Shown here piece after piece: positions 7,086-17,346 of a stretch of DNA of 40,265 bases (positions are counted from its first letter, which is position 1; the number at the start of each line of letters is the position of its first letter). Origin of the DNA: Planctomycetota bacterium (GTDB lineage Bacteria; Planctomycetota; Phycisphaerae; Phycisphaerales; Phycisphaeraceae); contig JAPLMQ010000115.1 in the NCBI GenBank assembly GCA_026386955.1, positions 1 to 40,265 on the forward strand, in the 5' to 3' direction. The notes under the pieces were generated by a model. The model did not search any database. It was not told the DNA's origin and saw only the letters and a list, made by a program, of their open reading frames with translations. The translations under genes and the position numbers were made by a program.

Positions 7086-10000
7086 TTGAACATCCGCTTC
7101 GACCAACCCGAGCTTCTCTGGCTGCTGCTGCTGGCGCTGCCCATGGCGTGGCTGGGGCACCGCAGCCTGGCCGCGGTCGACCCCGGCCGGCGGTGGACGG
7201 CGCTCGGGCTGCGCGTCGCGGTGCTGGTCGTGCTCACGCTGATGCTCGCGGGCCTCGCCGCGGTGCGGTGGATGGACGACCTCACCGTCGTCGCGGTGAT
7301 CGACCGCTCGGAATCGGTCCGCCGGTTCGTGCGCCCGCCCGACGCGTTCGCCCCGCCGCCCACGCCGGTGGCCGTCGTCGCCCCGAAATCCATCAAGCCC
7401 GCGAAGACCGGGGCCACCGCGGGAAAGCAGCCCGCCACCGCTCCCGCGCCGCCGATCAACACCGGCGTCGACGCCTGGCTCACCGCTTGGGTCAGCGAGT
7501 CGTCCAAGGGCCGGCGGGTCGACGACCGCCTGGGCGTCGTGACCTTTGATGGCCGGCCGACCGTGCGCTCGCTCCCGTCGATCACGCCCGAGCTGGGCGC
7601 GTCGACCATCGAGCAGCCTCGCGACGGGACCGACATCGCCGAGGCGATCCGGCAGGCGATCTCGATGCCCGCCGAGGGGCCGCGGCGGATCGTGCTGCTC
7701 AGCGACGGGCGCGACAACACCGCCGACGGCGGAGGGAGCTCGGAGGGCGAGATCCTCGCGGCGGCGCGCGAGGCGGCGTCGGCCAACATCCGCATCGACG
7801 TCGTCCCGCTCGACTATCGGCTGAGGCAGGAGGTGATGGTCGACGGGCTCTACACGCCGGCTGAGGCGCACGAGGGGCAGACCGTCACGCTCAGGACCGT
7901 GCTCCGCGCGACGCAGCCCACGCCCGGCAAGCTCTTCCTCCGCCACGACGGACAGGTGGTCGAGATCCACGGCCCGGGCAAGCCGCCGGCGATCCAGATC
8001 CGCGCCGACTCCTGGATCCCCGAATCCGACGCCCCCGCCCCCGGAAATGGAACCGTCCAAGGCGGCGAAAGCGCTGAAAAAGAGGCTGGAAAACCCGGCG
8101 CTCCCCCCGAGTCGGCGAGCCCCACGGGCCAGTTCGTCCGTGTGGTGAACATCGAGATGCCTATGGACTACGCGGGGGTCAACCGCTTTGAGGCGCTCTT
8201 CGAGCCCGACAAGGGCTTCGACACGCTCGCGGCCAACAACCGCGCGGAGTCGTTCACGCTTGTGCGCGGGGCGAGCCGGGTGCTGTTCGTCGACGCGGTG
8301 GGAGGCGATGACGGCAAGGCGCTGCCTCGCACGCTCCGCGGGCTGGGGATGCTCGTCGACGTGCTGCCCCCGACGGAGGCGCCGTCGTCGCTCGCGGACT
8401 TCCTGCGCTACGACGCCGTGGTGTTCCAGGACGTCCCCGCGGAGTCGATCAACGCCTCGCAGCAGGAGATGCTCGCGAAGTACGTCACCGAGATGGGCGG
8501 CGGGCTCCTGGTCGTGGGCGGGCCCAACAGCTTCGGCGCGGGCGGGTGGACCAACACGCCCATCGACCGGATCATGCCCGTGGACTGCAAGATCCCCACG
8601 ACGGCGCGGCTGCCGGTGGGCTGCCTGATGCTGGTGATCGACCGCTCGGGCTCGATGAGCGAACGGGCGTATCCGGGGGCCCCACCGAGGCTCGACGTCG
8701 CGGTCGAAGCGGCGGTCCTGGCGGTCTCCGCCCTGCATCCGCAGGACCTGGTGGGGCTGATCGCATTCGACTTCAACGCGGAGCTGCTGCTGGTCCCCAC
8801 GCCCGTCGGGCCCAACCGCGAGAAGATCGTCAACACGCTCCGGCACATTTCCTACGGCGGCGGGACGAGCCTCTACAAGGCGCTCGAGGGGGCCTATCTC
8901 GCGTTCCAGACCCCCGAGGCCAAGGAGGCCTCCGCCAAGCACCTGATCTTCCTCACCGACGGCGACGGCGAAGGCGGCGACTACGCCGGGCTGCTCGCCA
9001 AGATGCGGGCCGAGAAGATCACCGTCACCACCATCGGCATCGGCGTGGGCGAGGGAGGCATCCTGAGCTGGATCGCCGAGCAGGGCAAGGGCACGTTCTA
9101 CCCCGTCGACGATCCCTCGCACCTCCCGCAGATCTTCATCAAGGAGACTCGCACCGTCCGCCGCACGCTCATCAAGGAGAAGCCGTTCCTGCCGCGGATC
9201 ATGCCCACCGGCTCGCCGATCCTCGAAGGCTTCGTCTCCGCGCCGAGCCTCAACGGGCTGGTGATGACCGGCCCGAAGCGCGATCCCTCGGGCGAGAGGC
9301 TCGACCCGCGAGTCTTCACGCCCCTGCTCGGGCCCGACGGCGAGCCGCTCTTCGCCCATTGGCAGATTGGGCTGGGGCGCACGGCCGCGTTCACCTCCGA
9401 CGCCACGACGCGCTGGGCGGCGGACTGGCTGCACTGGGGCCGGTTCGCCGACTTCTGGGGCCGCACCCTGCGCCTGGTCGCCCGTCCGCCCCAAAGCGTC
9501 GAGATCGACACGCTCACCACCGTCCGCCAGGGGATGCTGCACGTGCGCCTCGACGCGTCGGGCATCGAGACGGGAGAGCCCGCGAAGGGGAACACCAGCG
9601 GGAATGCCGCGGGGAATTCCGGGGGGCTGAGCGTCGTCGGGTCGGTCCTGCGCCCGGATGGGTCGGTGGTGCGCATGAGCCTGCGCCAGACCGGGCCGAC
9701 GCTGTACGAGGGGGAACTGCCCGCGGGCGACGAGGGGAACTACATCGTCAGCCTGCTCACGCAGGACGCCAAGGGGCATCGCACGGCCATCGTCAGCGGC
9801 GCGACGCGGAACCCCGGGGCGGAGCTTCGCCGCTTCTCGTCCAACACCGGCCTGCTCCGGCAGATCGCGGCGATCACCGGCGGCCGTGAGCTCGACCCGC
9901 TCAAGCCAGAGGCGGGGCTGCTCTTCGACCGGGCGGGCCTCGAGCCGACGCCCGCGTTCAAGCCGCTCTGGCGACCGCTGCTGGTGCTGCTGCTGGTCCT

Positions 10001-10553
10001 CTTCCTGATGGACGTCGCGGCGAGGCGCGTGGCGTGGGACTTCGCCCGCATGGCGCAGTCGCTGCGGCTGCGGACGTCGCTCATGAGCCAGCAGATCCGC
10101 GGGCGCGAGGCCGAGGCGCAGGCCACGCTCGCGACGCTGCGGGCCCGGGCCGAGCAGGCCCAGCGCGGGCGCGAAGTGGGCGAAGCGCCGGCCGGCGCGA
10201 GAGCCGGTTCGGGCGCGGCGCCGATCACTGCCAAGACGCCCCAAGCGACGAGACAGGCAGCGCAGGCGGCCTCGGCCACGACGACGGCCACCGCCTCGGC
10301 CACGCGCGCGAGCCGTCCGCCGGTCGTGCCCGCCACCGCCGCGACGGGCCAAGCCGCCCGCGGCAAATCCGCCGGGGCGACGCCCGCTCCGCCGCCCGAC
10401 GTCGCGCCGCTTCCGCCCGTCAGCCCCGAACAAACCAAGCGCCGCCTGCTCGACACCAAGCGCCGCCTCAACCGTCTTTCGCACAACCCCGACGCGCCTC
10501 CCGCTTCCGACGCCTCATCGGGCCCGCTTCCAACCCAGGACGACCAACCCTGA
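7086..10553 (+). CDS. Large VWA-domain membrane protein (BatA-like N-terminus, GATase-like and VWA domains)
   Basis: The 1155-residue protein starts at TTG 7086. The next ATG (7143) would delete the first half of the conserved N-terminal motif (FDQPELLWLLLLALPMAWLG), so TTG is preferred although no Shine-Dalgarno is visible. Order of features: two N-terminal TM segments; a first degenerate VWA-like strand (VVAVIDRSESV, near 75); a glutamine-amidotransferase-like segment (YDAVVFQDVPAES...GGGLLVVGGPNSFGAGGW, about 440-490); a second VWA with a perfect MIDAS (VIDRSGSMSE, near 517; TDGDGEGG near 625); a beta-rich region; a C-terminal TM (about 965-980); and a basic Ala-rich tail. This matches the large VWA/GATase proteins that accompany MoxR-DUF58 operons in planctomycetes. 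It probably acts at the membrane as a metal-dependent adhesion or assembly factor worked on by MoxR. MoxR follows 57 bp downstream. Confidence 0.88.
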   Translation: MNIRFDQPELLWLLLLALPMAWLGHRSLAAVDPGRRWTALGLRVAVLVVLTLMLAGLAAVRWMDDLTVVAVIDRSESVRRFVRPPDAFAPPPTPVAVVAPKSIKPAKTGATAGKQPATAPAPPINTGVDAWLTAWVSESSKGRRVDDRLGVVTFDGRPTVRSLPSITPELGASTIEQPRDGTDIAEAIRQAISMPAEGPRRIVLLSDGRDNTADGGGSSEGEILAAAREAASANIRIDVVPLDYRLRQEVMVDGLYTPAEAHEGQTVTLRTVLRATQPTPGKLFLRHDGQVVEIHGPGKPPAIQIRADSWIPESDAPAPGNGTVQGGESAEKEAGKPGAPPESASPTGQFVRVVNIEMPMDYAGVNRFEALFEPDKGFDTLAANNRAESFTLVRGASRVLFVDAVGGDDGKALPRTLRGLGMLVDVLPPTEAPSSLADFLRYDAVVFQDVPAESINASQQEMLAKYVTEMGGGLLVVGGPNSFGAGGWTNTPIDRIMPVDCKIPTTARLPVGCLMLVIDRSGSMSERAYPGAPPRLDVAVEAAVLAVSALHPQDLVGLIAFDFNAELLLVPTPVGPNREKIVNTLRHISYGGGTSLYKALEGAYLAFQTPEAKEASAKHLIFLTDGDGEGGDYAGLLAKMRAEKITVTTIGIGVGEGGILSWIAEQGKGTFYPVDDPSHLPQIFIKETRTVRRTLIKEKPFLPRIMPTGSPILEGFVSAPSLNGLVMTGPKRDPSGERLDPRVFTPLLGPDGEPLFAHWQIGLGRTAAFTSDATTRWAADWLHWGRFADFWGRTLRLVARPPQSVEIDTLTTVRQGMLHVRLDASGIETGEPAKGNTSGNAAGNSGGLSVVGSVLRPDGSVVRMSLRQTGPTLYEGELPAGDEGNYIVSLLTQDAKGHRTAIVSGATRNPGAELRRFSSNTGLLRQIAAITGGRELDPLKPEAGLLFDRAGLEPTPAFKPLWRPLLVLLLVLFLMDVAARRVAWDFARMAQSLRLRTSLMSQQIRGREAEAQATLATLRARAEQAQRGREVGEAPAGARAGSGAAPITAKTPQATRQAAQAASATTTATASATRASRPPVVPATAATGQAARGKSAGATPAPPPDVAPLPPVSPEQTKRRLLDTKRRLNRLSHNPDAPPASDASSGPLPTQDDQP

Positions 10554-10610
10554 GCCCCGGTTCCCCCCCCGGCCCCCCGGCTCGGGCATGATTGATTCAG
10601 GAGACCTCCC

Positions 10611-11678
<1,068 letters not shown>

Positions 11679-12022
11679 GGCGTATGGGGATGGTGGGGTG
11701 TCCGGCGCGCAAGCGGTATAATTCACCCGCAATTCATGCCGTGGATGAAGGAATCCCGGATCTGCCTTGCATTCCGGCGGACTTGGATCATCAATGATTG
11801 ATCGGCTTTCCATGGCTCCGCGCCCGCGGGCCGACACGTGGGGCATTTCCGTGGAATCACGAGCCGTTTGGATGAATCCCTGTTGGGTTGCTTGGGGTGA
11901 ACCGGTATAAACGGCCCTCGTTGCAGGAGACGTCGTTCCAGTCTCCGTCCACCATTTCACTGTCCAAAGAGCCTTGTTGCGTTCCACACCCTTTCTCATT
12001 TTTTTTCAAAAGGCGATGCGCC
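11679..12022. other. Intergenic region before the pseudopilin gene
   Basis: This 344-bp gap is long for the locus. It holds a consensus TATAAT at 11717-11722 without a good -35, a second promoter-like pair at 11883-11911, and a run of eight T at 11999-12006. It indicates that the pseudopilin gene is transcribed on its own rather than by read-through from moxR. Confidence 0.45.
11883..11911 (+). promoter_or_regulatory. Possible promoter of the pseudopilin gene
   Basis: TTGGGT (11883-11888) and TATAAA (11906-11911) are separated by 17 bp. This leaves a leader of about 105 nt before ATG 12023. Weak -35, good -10. Confidence 0.35.
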
Positions 12023-13216
12023 ATGAGTACCTGCATCCACCGCCGGGGGTCTCGGCCGGGTTTCACGCTCATTGAATTGCTGGTGGTGATCTCCATCATC
12101 GCGCTGCTGGTCGGGCTGCTGCTGCCCGCGCTGAGCAGCGCCCGGGAAGTCGCCCGCTCGGCCCAGTGCGGCACGCGCCTGCAGGGCATCGGGCGGATGA
12201 TCTACGTCTACGCGGCGGACTACAACGACTGCTCGCCCAACGAGACGCCCAACGCGGGCAACACCGACCTGACCGTCATCCCCCACGCGGGCTGGGTCGT
12301 GATGACCAGCCGGCAGCGGGATCCCAATGACGCGAACCAGCCGCTGGCCCTCTTGTCCGGCGGGGTGCGCGTGAACGCGCCCGTGGGCCTCGGCCAACTC
12401 ATCAGCGGCGCCGTGACGAACAACACCACCAACGTCAGCGGCGGCGCCGCCGCCGTCGCCGCGATGCAGTTCAACGACGCCGGCTATCTGGCCGGCATCG
12501 ACCAACTGCTCTGCCCCAACGAGACGCAGCTCGTCAACAACCGCGCCACCGCCGCCGCGGTCGACAAGAGCTACATCGACCCCATCGTCAGGAAGAATTG
12601 GAACGCCGGCTTCGACGCGAGTTGGCAGACCAACCACGGCGGCGGCTACGGCGGCGGCTGGCGCGGCTGCGTCGTGAGCACCGGCGCGGGCGGGGCCACC
12701 AACAACGACTACCAAGGCTCCTACGGATACCGCGGCGCCGACTACGCCTACATGCCCGACGCCACCCACCTCGCCTACGACGGCGCCACCCTCTTCGGCA
12801 GCGGGTTGGTCCCCGACGTCGGGTCCGTCTGGGGCAACGGCACCACCTTCAACAACAAATACCTCCGCATGAGCATGGACGGGAAGAACAACAAGGCCCT
12901 CGTCGCCGAGAAGGGCGTGACCAACAACACCGGCAGCAACCAATACGCCTTCCACTCCCAGCTCGGCGGCGGGAACATCATGTGGGGCGACGGCTCGGTC
13001 TTCTTCTGGAAGGACAAGGACCTCCTCCGCGGCCGCTACACCACCAACGCCTCTGCCGCCATGAACGACGGCGTGACCTGCTCCACCGTCCAGCCCACCG
13101 CCGCCCCCGCGCCGCTGGACGGCTCCAACCAGCCCCTGCCCAGCGCCGGATTCAAGCTCTCCTACTACTTCGCCGCCATCGACTTCAACAACGGCCGGAG
13201 CAACGGCAAGCCCTGA
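12023..13216 (+). CDS. Pseudopilin-like protein with prepilin N-terminus and H-x-DG motif (DUF1559 type)
   Basis: ATG 12023 gives 397 residues starting with a short basic leader and the type IV prepilin signal [20 protein letters not shown]. Cleavage and methylation are expected at G13/F14, with Glu at mature position 5. Next comes the amphipathic [20 protein letters not shown] typical of planctomycete type II secretion-like pseudopilins. The globular part is rich in Asn, Gly, Tyr and aromatic residues and ends in [20 protein letters not shown]. This is the processing-associated H-x-DG motif, here with 11 rather than the usual 9 residues between His and DG. These proteins are exported by a pilin-like pathway; the function of most is unknown. 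The start was chosen because the signal must be near the N-terminus; the Shine-Dalgarno is weak (AAAGG). Confidence 0.9.
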   Translation: MSTCIHRRGSRPGFTLIELLVVISIIALLVGLLLPALSSAREVARSAQCGTRLQGIGRMIYVYAADYNDCSPNETPNAGNTDLTVIPHAGWVVMTSRQRDPNDANQPLALLSGGVRVNAPVGLGQLISGAVTNNTTNVSGGAAAVAAMQFNDAGYLAGIDQLLCPNETQLVNNRATAAAVDKSYIDPIVRKNWNAGFDASWQTNHGGGYGGGWRGCVVSTGAGGATNNDYQGSYGYRGADYAYMPDATHLAYDGATLFGSGLVPDVGSVWGNGTTFNNKYLRMSMDGKNNKALVAEKGVTNNTGSNQYAFHSQLGGGNIMWGDGSVFFWKDKDLLRGRYTTNASAAMNDGVTCSTVQPTAAPAPLDGSNQPLPSAGFKLSYYFAAIDFNNGRSNGKP

Positions 13217-13388
13217 CCACCCGGCAAGACGTGGCGCGGCAATGCCCTGACGCTTGATCACGTTCCGCCACACCCGTGTCCGGGACGATGTCCCGCCGCG
13301 GGTGCGGCGGCGGCCTCAACGGCGCTCCTCCGCCGCCTAGCCGGCCCAAATCCCGTCTCCACTGCCGCATTCTTGGACGCCGTTTTCC

Positions 13389-13883
13389 ATGAGCGAAGAC
13401 CTGCCCAAGCCACGCAACACCCGCCTCGTCGTGGGCGCGATCGCCTTTGTGGCCGCCTGCGTCGCCTTCTACATCCAGTTCCGCCCCCAGCCAGCCCTTG
13501 TCGCGCAGGCCTATTACTACGACCTCAACACCGGCAAGCTCTTCCCCGCCAGGATCGAACGTCTCCCTCCCATCGCCGTGCCCGGGGCCGCGCCGGGCGC
13601 CGAACCCGCCGGCGTGCGGGCGATGGTCTTCTCCTGCGGCGACTGCAGAAACCCCACCGACCGCATGATCGCCTGGCTGGAGCGGTTCAAGCCGGCCTTC
13701 ACGGCGGAACATCCCTACTACGACAACCTCAACGACCTCGACGCCAACGTGTGGGAGCCCGAACTGGAAGTCCTCAGGCCCGGGGGCAAGGCCTGGGTCG
13801 AATTCCCGACCGAAGAAGGCCAGGAGATTCGCGTCGTCCCGATCTGCCCGAACGGAAGCCCCGCCGTCGCCTGCGTGCCCTGA
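13389..13883 (+). CDS. Small anchored protein of unknown function (YYYDLNTGKLF)
   Basis: The 164-residue product has a cytoplasmic basic start, one TM (about 12-29), and an external domain beginning AQAYYYDLNTGKLFP. It also contains FSCGDCRNPTDRMIAWLERF (two Cys separated by Gly-Asp). The YDLNTGKLF motif recurs in short planctomycete proteins encoded near pseudopilins, as far as I recall; I know no function. The CGDC pair could bind metal or form a disulfide. It sits 172 bp after the pseudopilin gene and 41 bp before the DUF58 gene, so it may be co-expressed with either. Confidence 0.75.
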   Translation: MSEDLPKPRNTRLVVGAIAFVAACVAFYIQFRPQPALVAQAYYYDLNTGKLFPARIERLPPIAVPGAAPGAEPAGVRAMVFSCGDCRNPTDRMIAWLERFKPAFTAEHPYYDNLNDLDANVWEPELEVLRPGGKAWVEFPTEEGQEIRVVPICPNGSPAVACVP

Positions 13884-13924
13884 GCGGAGTAAACTCCTGA
13901 CGTCATGACGAAGGTGGACGGCCC

Positions 13925-14905
13925 ATGCCGCCCACCCTCGTCACCGCTTGGGATGCGACCGCCATGGCCGAGCGATTGGGCGCCCAACCTGCCTCGACCG
14001 GGGTCGCCTCCGACCCCGACGCGCTGCTCACCGGCGACTTCATGCGCCGGCTCGACCAGCTCGACGTCCTCTCGCGCAAGATCCTCGCGGGCAAGCTCAA
14101 GGGCGAGCGCCGCTCCAAGATGCGCGGGCAGAGCGTCGAGTTCGCCGACTACCGCCAGTACGTCGCCGGCGACGACCTCCGCCACATCGACTGGAACCTC
14201 TACGCCCGGCTCGACAAGCTCTTCCTCCGCCTCTTCATGGAGGAGGAGGACCTCGCGCTCTCCGTCCTGCTCGACGTTTCCAAGTCCATGCGCTACGGCC
14301 AGCCCGACAAGCTGCTCTGCGGCAAGCGGCTCGCCGCCGCGCTCGCCTACATCGGGCTGGTCAACTACAACCGCGTGAACGTCTGCGCCTTCGCCGACAC
14401 CATCGTCGGCCACCTGCCCAACCTCCGGGGGCGACGCCCCGTCCCGCAGGTCTTCGACTTCCTCGACGGCCTGCAGCCCGCCTCGGCCGCGGGCGACTTG
14501 GCCGCCTCCGCCCGGCGCTTCGCCATGACCGTCAAGGGCAAGGGCATCGTGGTCCTCATCAGCGACTTCCTCGACAAGGGCGACCTCGCCTCGGCCCTGC
14601 GCTACCTCGCCTCCGACCGCTACGACGTCTACGTCCTGCAGATCCTCTCGCCCCAGGAGATCGACCCCGCCGCCAACGGGCTCGTGGGCGACCTGGCCCT
14701 GCGCGACCTCGAGGACCGCCAGACGACGGAAGTCTCGATCACGCCCGCGCTGATGAAGCGCTACAAGGCCACGCTCGAGGCCTTCTGCCAGGGCATCCGC
14801 GAGCAGTGCATGCGCCGCGACATGATGTACATGCTCAGCGACACCTCCGTCCCCTTCGAGGCGATGGTGCTGCGATACCTGCGCGAGCGGGGGCTGCTGG
14901 GATGA
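13925..14905 (+). CDS. DUF58 domain protein (MoxR-associated)
   Basis: The 326-residue protein carries the DUF58 signature: RSKMRGQSVEFADYRQYVAG followed by DDLRHIDWNLYARLDKLFLR (about 60-105). A degenerate VWA fold follows, with SVLLDVSKSMRYG (near 115) as the MIDAS-like loop and VLISDFLDKGDL near 208. It has no TM segments, so it is cytoplasmic. DUF58 proteins are encoded with MoxR and BatA in many bacteria and are thought to bridge them. AAGGTGG lies about eight bases before ATG 13925. Its stop overlaps the BatA-like start (ATGA), showing tight translational coupling. The unusual point is the separation from MoxR by about 2.2 kb. Confidence 0.9.
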   Translation: MPPTLVTAWDATAMAERLGAQPASTGVASDPDALLTGDFMRRLDQLDVLSRKILAGKLKGERRSKMRGQSVEFADYRQYVAGDDLRHIDWNLYARLDKLFLRLFMEEEDLALSVLLDVSKSMRYGQPDKLLCGKRLAAALAYIGLVNYNRVNVCAFADTIVGHLPNLRGRRPVPQVFDFLDGLQPASAAGDLAASARRFAMTVKGKGIVVLISDFLDKGDLASALRYLASDRYDVYVLQILSPQEIDPAANGLVGDLALRDLEDRQTTEVSITPALMKRYKATLEAFCQGIREQCMRRDMMYMLSDTSVPFEAMVLRYLRERGLLG

Positions 14906-16929
14906 CCTTCCTCGCCCCCTTCGCCGCCGCGATCGCCGCCGCCGTCTTCATCCCGGCCCTGGTGGCGCTCTACTTCCTCAAGCTCCGCCGGCGGATCGTC
15001 GAGGTCAGCAGCACGCTGCTGTGGCGCAAGGCCGTGCAGGACATGGAGGTCAACGCCCCGCTCCAGCGGCTCCGGCGGAACCTGCTGCTCCTCCTGCAAC
15101 TGCTCATCCTCCTGGCCCTGCTCTTCGCGCTGGCCCGCCCGACCTACCAGCAGGCGGGCAAGGCCGGGCAGCGCATGGTCATCCTCATCGACCGCTCGGG
15201 CTCGATGAACGCCACCGACGCCGCCCCCACCCGCCTCGAGGCGGCCAAGCTCGCGGCCCTCAAGCTCGTCGACGATCTCCCCACCACCGCGCCGGGCGGG
15301 GCGATGGTCGTCGCCTTCGCGCAGCGCACGCAGGTCGTCCAGCCCTTCACCACCGACGCGGGCCTGCTCCGCGCCGCGATCCGCGCCATCGAGCCCACCG
15401 ACGAGCCCACACGCCTCGAGCCCGCGCTGCGGCTCATCGAGCCCGTCGCCAACCAGCCCGACGCCCCGCCGCTCGACCTCTATCTCCTCAGCGACGGCCG
15501 CGTGCAGGCGGGGACCGACTTCAAGATCGGCAACGCCCAGTTCCACTTCGTCCGCATCGGCGGGCCCGCCCTGCCCACGGGAACCGGGCTCGCGGCGACG
15601 CCCGTCTCCGCGCCGGCTTCCTCCGCATCATCCGCCGCCGCGATTCCCGCGCCGGCAGACAACGTCGGCATCGTCGGCCTCGCCGCGCGACGCGACTTCC
15701 GCAAGCCCGAGGCCGTCCAGATCCTCGTCAGCCTCGCCAACTTCGGCTCCGACCGGGCCGACCTCAACCTCACCCTCCGCGTCGATGGCTCGCCCCGCCA
15801 CGTCATCCACACCTTCATCCCCGCCGTCTCATCCTCCACCGGCGAGCCCGGCACCCAGTCGGCCCAGTTCGAGCTCGACCTCCCCGGGGCCGCGAACGTC
15901 GAAGTGTCCCACGACCGCCCCGACATGCTCCCCGCCGACGACCGCGCGGGCCTGCTCATCGCCGAGCCCCGGCAACTGCGAGTGCTGCTCGTCTCGCCCG
16001 GCAACGGCTTCCTCGAGCAGGCGATCAAGGCCGCGGGCGTCCGCCGCGTGGTGGCGATGCAGCCCGGCGACTACGAGCGGCGCGACCCGCAGCTCCTGCG
16101 CCGCGGCGGGTGGGATCCCTCGCCGATGGGGGCCGAGGGCTTCGACGTGATCGTCTTCGACCGCTTCTCGCCCAAGTCGCGCCCGCCGATCGACGCCCTC
16201 TTCTTCGCCTCCACGCCCCCGGCCCCGGGCCTGAAGATCCTCCCGCCCAGCAGCCAAAGCCTGGGCACGCAGCCGGTGCTCGACTGGCGCCGCGACCACG
16301 CGCTGCTGCGCTACGTCGAGATGCAGGACGTGACCATCGAGAGCCCAGGCCGGCTGGTGCTGCCCGACGGCGCGGAGGTCCTCGCGACCTGCCAGTCGGG
16401 CCCGGTGATGGGCATGATGACCATCGACAACCAGCGGTTCGTCTTCACCAGCTTCGACCTCGCGCAGGCCCGCACCTGGCCGATGCAGGTCAGCTTCCCG
16501 GTCTTCATGAGCAACACGCTCCCCTGGCTGGGCCTGGGCGGGCAGGGCGAGGCCGGGCGCGGCTTCCGCCCGGGCGAGACGGCGGTCATCACCGCCTCGG
16601 GCAGCGAAGTGGTCTACCGTGGGCCGACGTCGCTCAAGGCCCCGGTCGCGCAGGGGCGGGCGGTGCTGCCCCCCTTCCCTCGCGCGGGGGTCTACTTGGC
16701 CGACCACAGCCGTGTCGCCCCGGCGTGGGACCGCCTGCCGGTGAACCTGCTCAGCCTGGAGGAGAGCGACATCCGCCCCGCGCCCGACGTGCATGTCGCC
16801 GGGCAGGCCGTCGCCGCGGTCAGCGCCGAGACCACGACCCGCCGCGAGGTCTGGCGCTGGTTCGCCTGGGCGGCGCTGGGCGTCATGCTTGTGGAATGGC
16901 TGATCTACACGCGGCGGATGCACATCTGA
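14902..16929 (+). CDS. BatA-like VWA membrane protein
   Basis: The start ATG overlaps the DUF58 stop by 4 bp. The 675 residues begin with the aerotolerance-regulator N-terminal domain: TM1 (about 5-23, FIPALVALYFLKLRRR), the linker SSTLLWRKAVQDMEVNAPLQ, and TM2 (RRNLLLLLQLLILLALLFAL). A VWA domain follows with a complete MIDAS, LIDRSGSMNAT (near 95), and LLSDGRVQAG near 195. The middle resembles extracytoplasmic beta domains (FGSDRADLNLTLRVDG). Residues about 345-500 may be a GATase-like fold (FDVIVFDRFSPK). One C-terminal TM (WRWFAWAALGVMLVEWLIYT) ends the protein. Likely role: MIDAS-dependent envelope protein acted on by MoxR/DUF58. Confidence 0.9.
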   Translation: MTFLAPFAAAIAAAVFIPALVALYFLKLRRRIVEVSSTLLWRKAVQDMEVNAPLQRLRRNLLLLLQLLILLALLFALARPTYQQAGKAGQRMVILIDRSGSMNATDAAPTRLEAAKLAALKLVDDLPTTAPGGAMVVAFAQRTQVVQPFTTDAGLLRAAIRAIEPTDEPTRLEPALRLIEPVANQPDAPPLDLYLLSDGRVQAGTDFKIGNAQFHFVRIGGPALPTGTGLAATPVSAPASSASSAAAIPAPADNVGIVGLAARRDFRKPEAVQILVSLANFGSDRADLNLTLRVDGSPRHVIHTFIPAVSSSTGEPGTQSAQFELDLPGAANVEVSHDRPDMLPADDRAGLLIAEPRQLRVLLVSPGNGFLEQAIKAAGVRRVVAMQPGDYERRDPQLLRRGGWDPSPMGAEGFDVIVFDRFSPKSRPPIDALFFASTPPAPGLKILPPSSQSLGTQPVLDWRRDHALLRYVEMQDVTIESPGRLVLPDGAEVLATCQSGPVMGMMTIDNQRFVFTSFDLAQARTWPMQVSFPVFMSNTLPWLGLGGQGEAGRGFRPGETAVITASGSEVVYRGPTSLKAPVAQGRAVLPPFPRAGVYLADHSRVAPAWDRLPVNLLSLEESDIRPAPDVHVAGQAVAAVSAETTTRREVWRWFAWAALGVMLVEWLIYTRRMHI

Positions 16930-16970
16930 TGTGGGGGCTGCTTGCTTTCCGCCACCATGTCACGGCGGAG

Positions 16971-17254
16971 CGCGCGGGTCTTGTCTCATCAGGCGCGGCC
17001 TGATCAGAGACGGACACTGTGTGTCCGAAGGCCGGGCGCAGGCGGTACTCCGCCCGCGCGAATCGCCGGCCGCCAGCAACCGCGTGGTCTCGCGTCAGGC
17101 CTGCGCCACCCACATCCTTGCCGAGCGCGTCATTTGCTTTTGAAGGCGTCAACGACGCCCGCACGTCGCGCGGCGGAGTACCGCCTCGCTCCACCTTCGG
17201 GGACACAGTCCCCGTCTCTGATCAGGCTGCGCCTGATGGGAGAAAACCCGCGCG
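16971..17254. repeat. 284-bp inverted-repeat element with nested hairpins
   Basis: Two arms of about 84 bp (16971-17054 and about 17172-17254) are imperfect inverted copies (roughly 88 percent identical by eye, one indel) around a unique centre of about 117 bp. Each arm contains three smaller hairpins in the same order: ATCAGGC/GCCTGAT, GGACAC-TGT-GTGTCC (GGGGAC-TGT-GTCCCC in the other arm), and GGCGG-TACT-CCGCC. In the second hairpin the arms differ at paired positions with compensating changes. It fits a BIME/REP-like or MITE-like palindromic unit. It lies between the BatA-like and fur genes, just before a terminator. Confidence 0.75.
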
Positions 17255-17286
17255 ACCCAACTCGACGTCCCCATGAAACAACAAAG

Positions 17287-17307
17287 CCCAGGCACCGCGT
17301 GCCTGGG
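17287..17307. terminator. Intrinsic terminator between BatA-like gene and fur
   Basis: CCCAGGCAC / GTGCCTGGG forms a 9-bp GC-rich stem with a CGC loop, extended by A/T pairs, with TTTT after the plus-strand arm and a T-rich tail on the minus strand. It can serve both converging genes. Its sequence is almost the same as the hairpin at 18586-18616. Confidence 0.75.
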
Positions 17308-17346
17308 TTTTCCATTTTCCGACGCTTCGACTTCTATCTTCGACCT

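Noticed and set aside
6903-10484. A 1193-codon open frame on the minus strand opposite the VWA gene
   Set aside because: The plus-strand protein has VWA and GATase motifs and three TM segments, while the minus frame is rich in Arg, Gly, Asp and Ala with no motif. Long antisense frames are expected in such GC-biased DNA.
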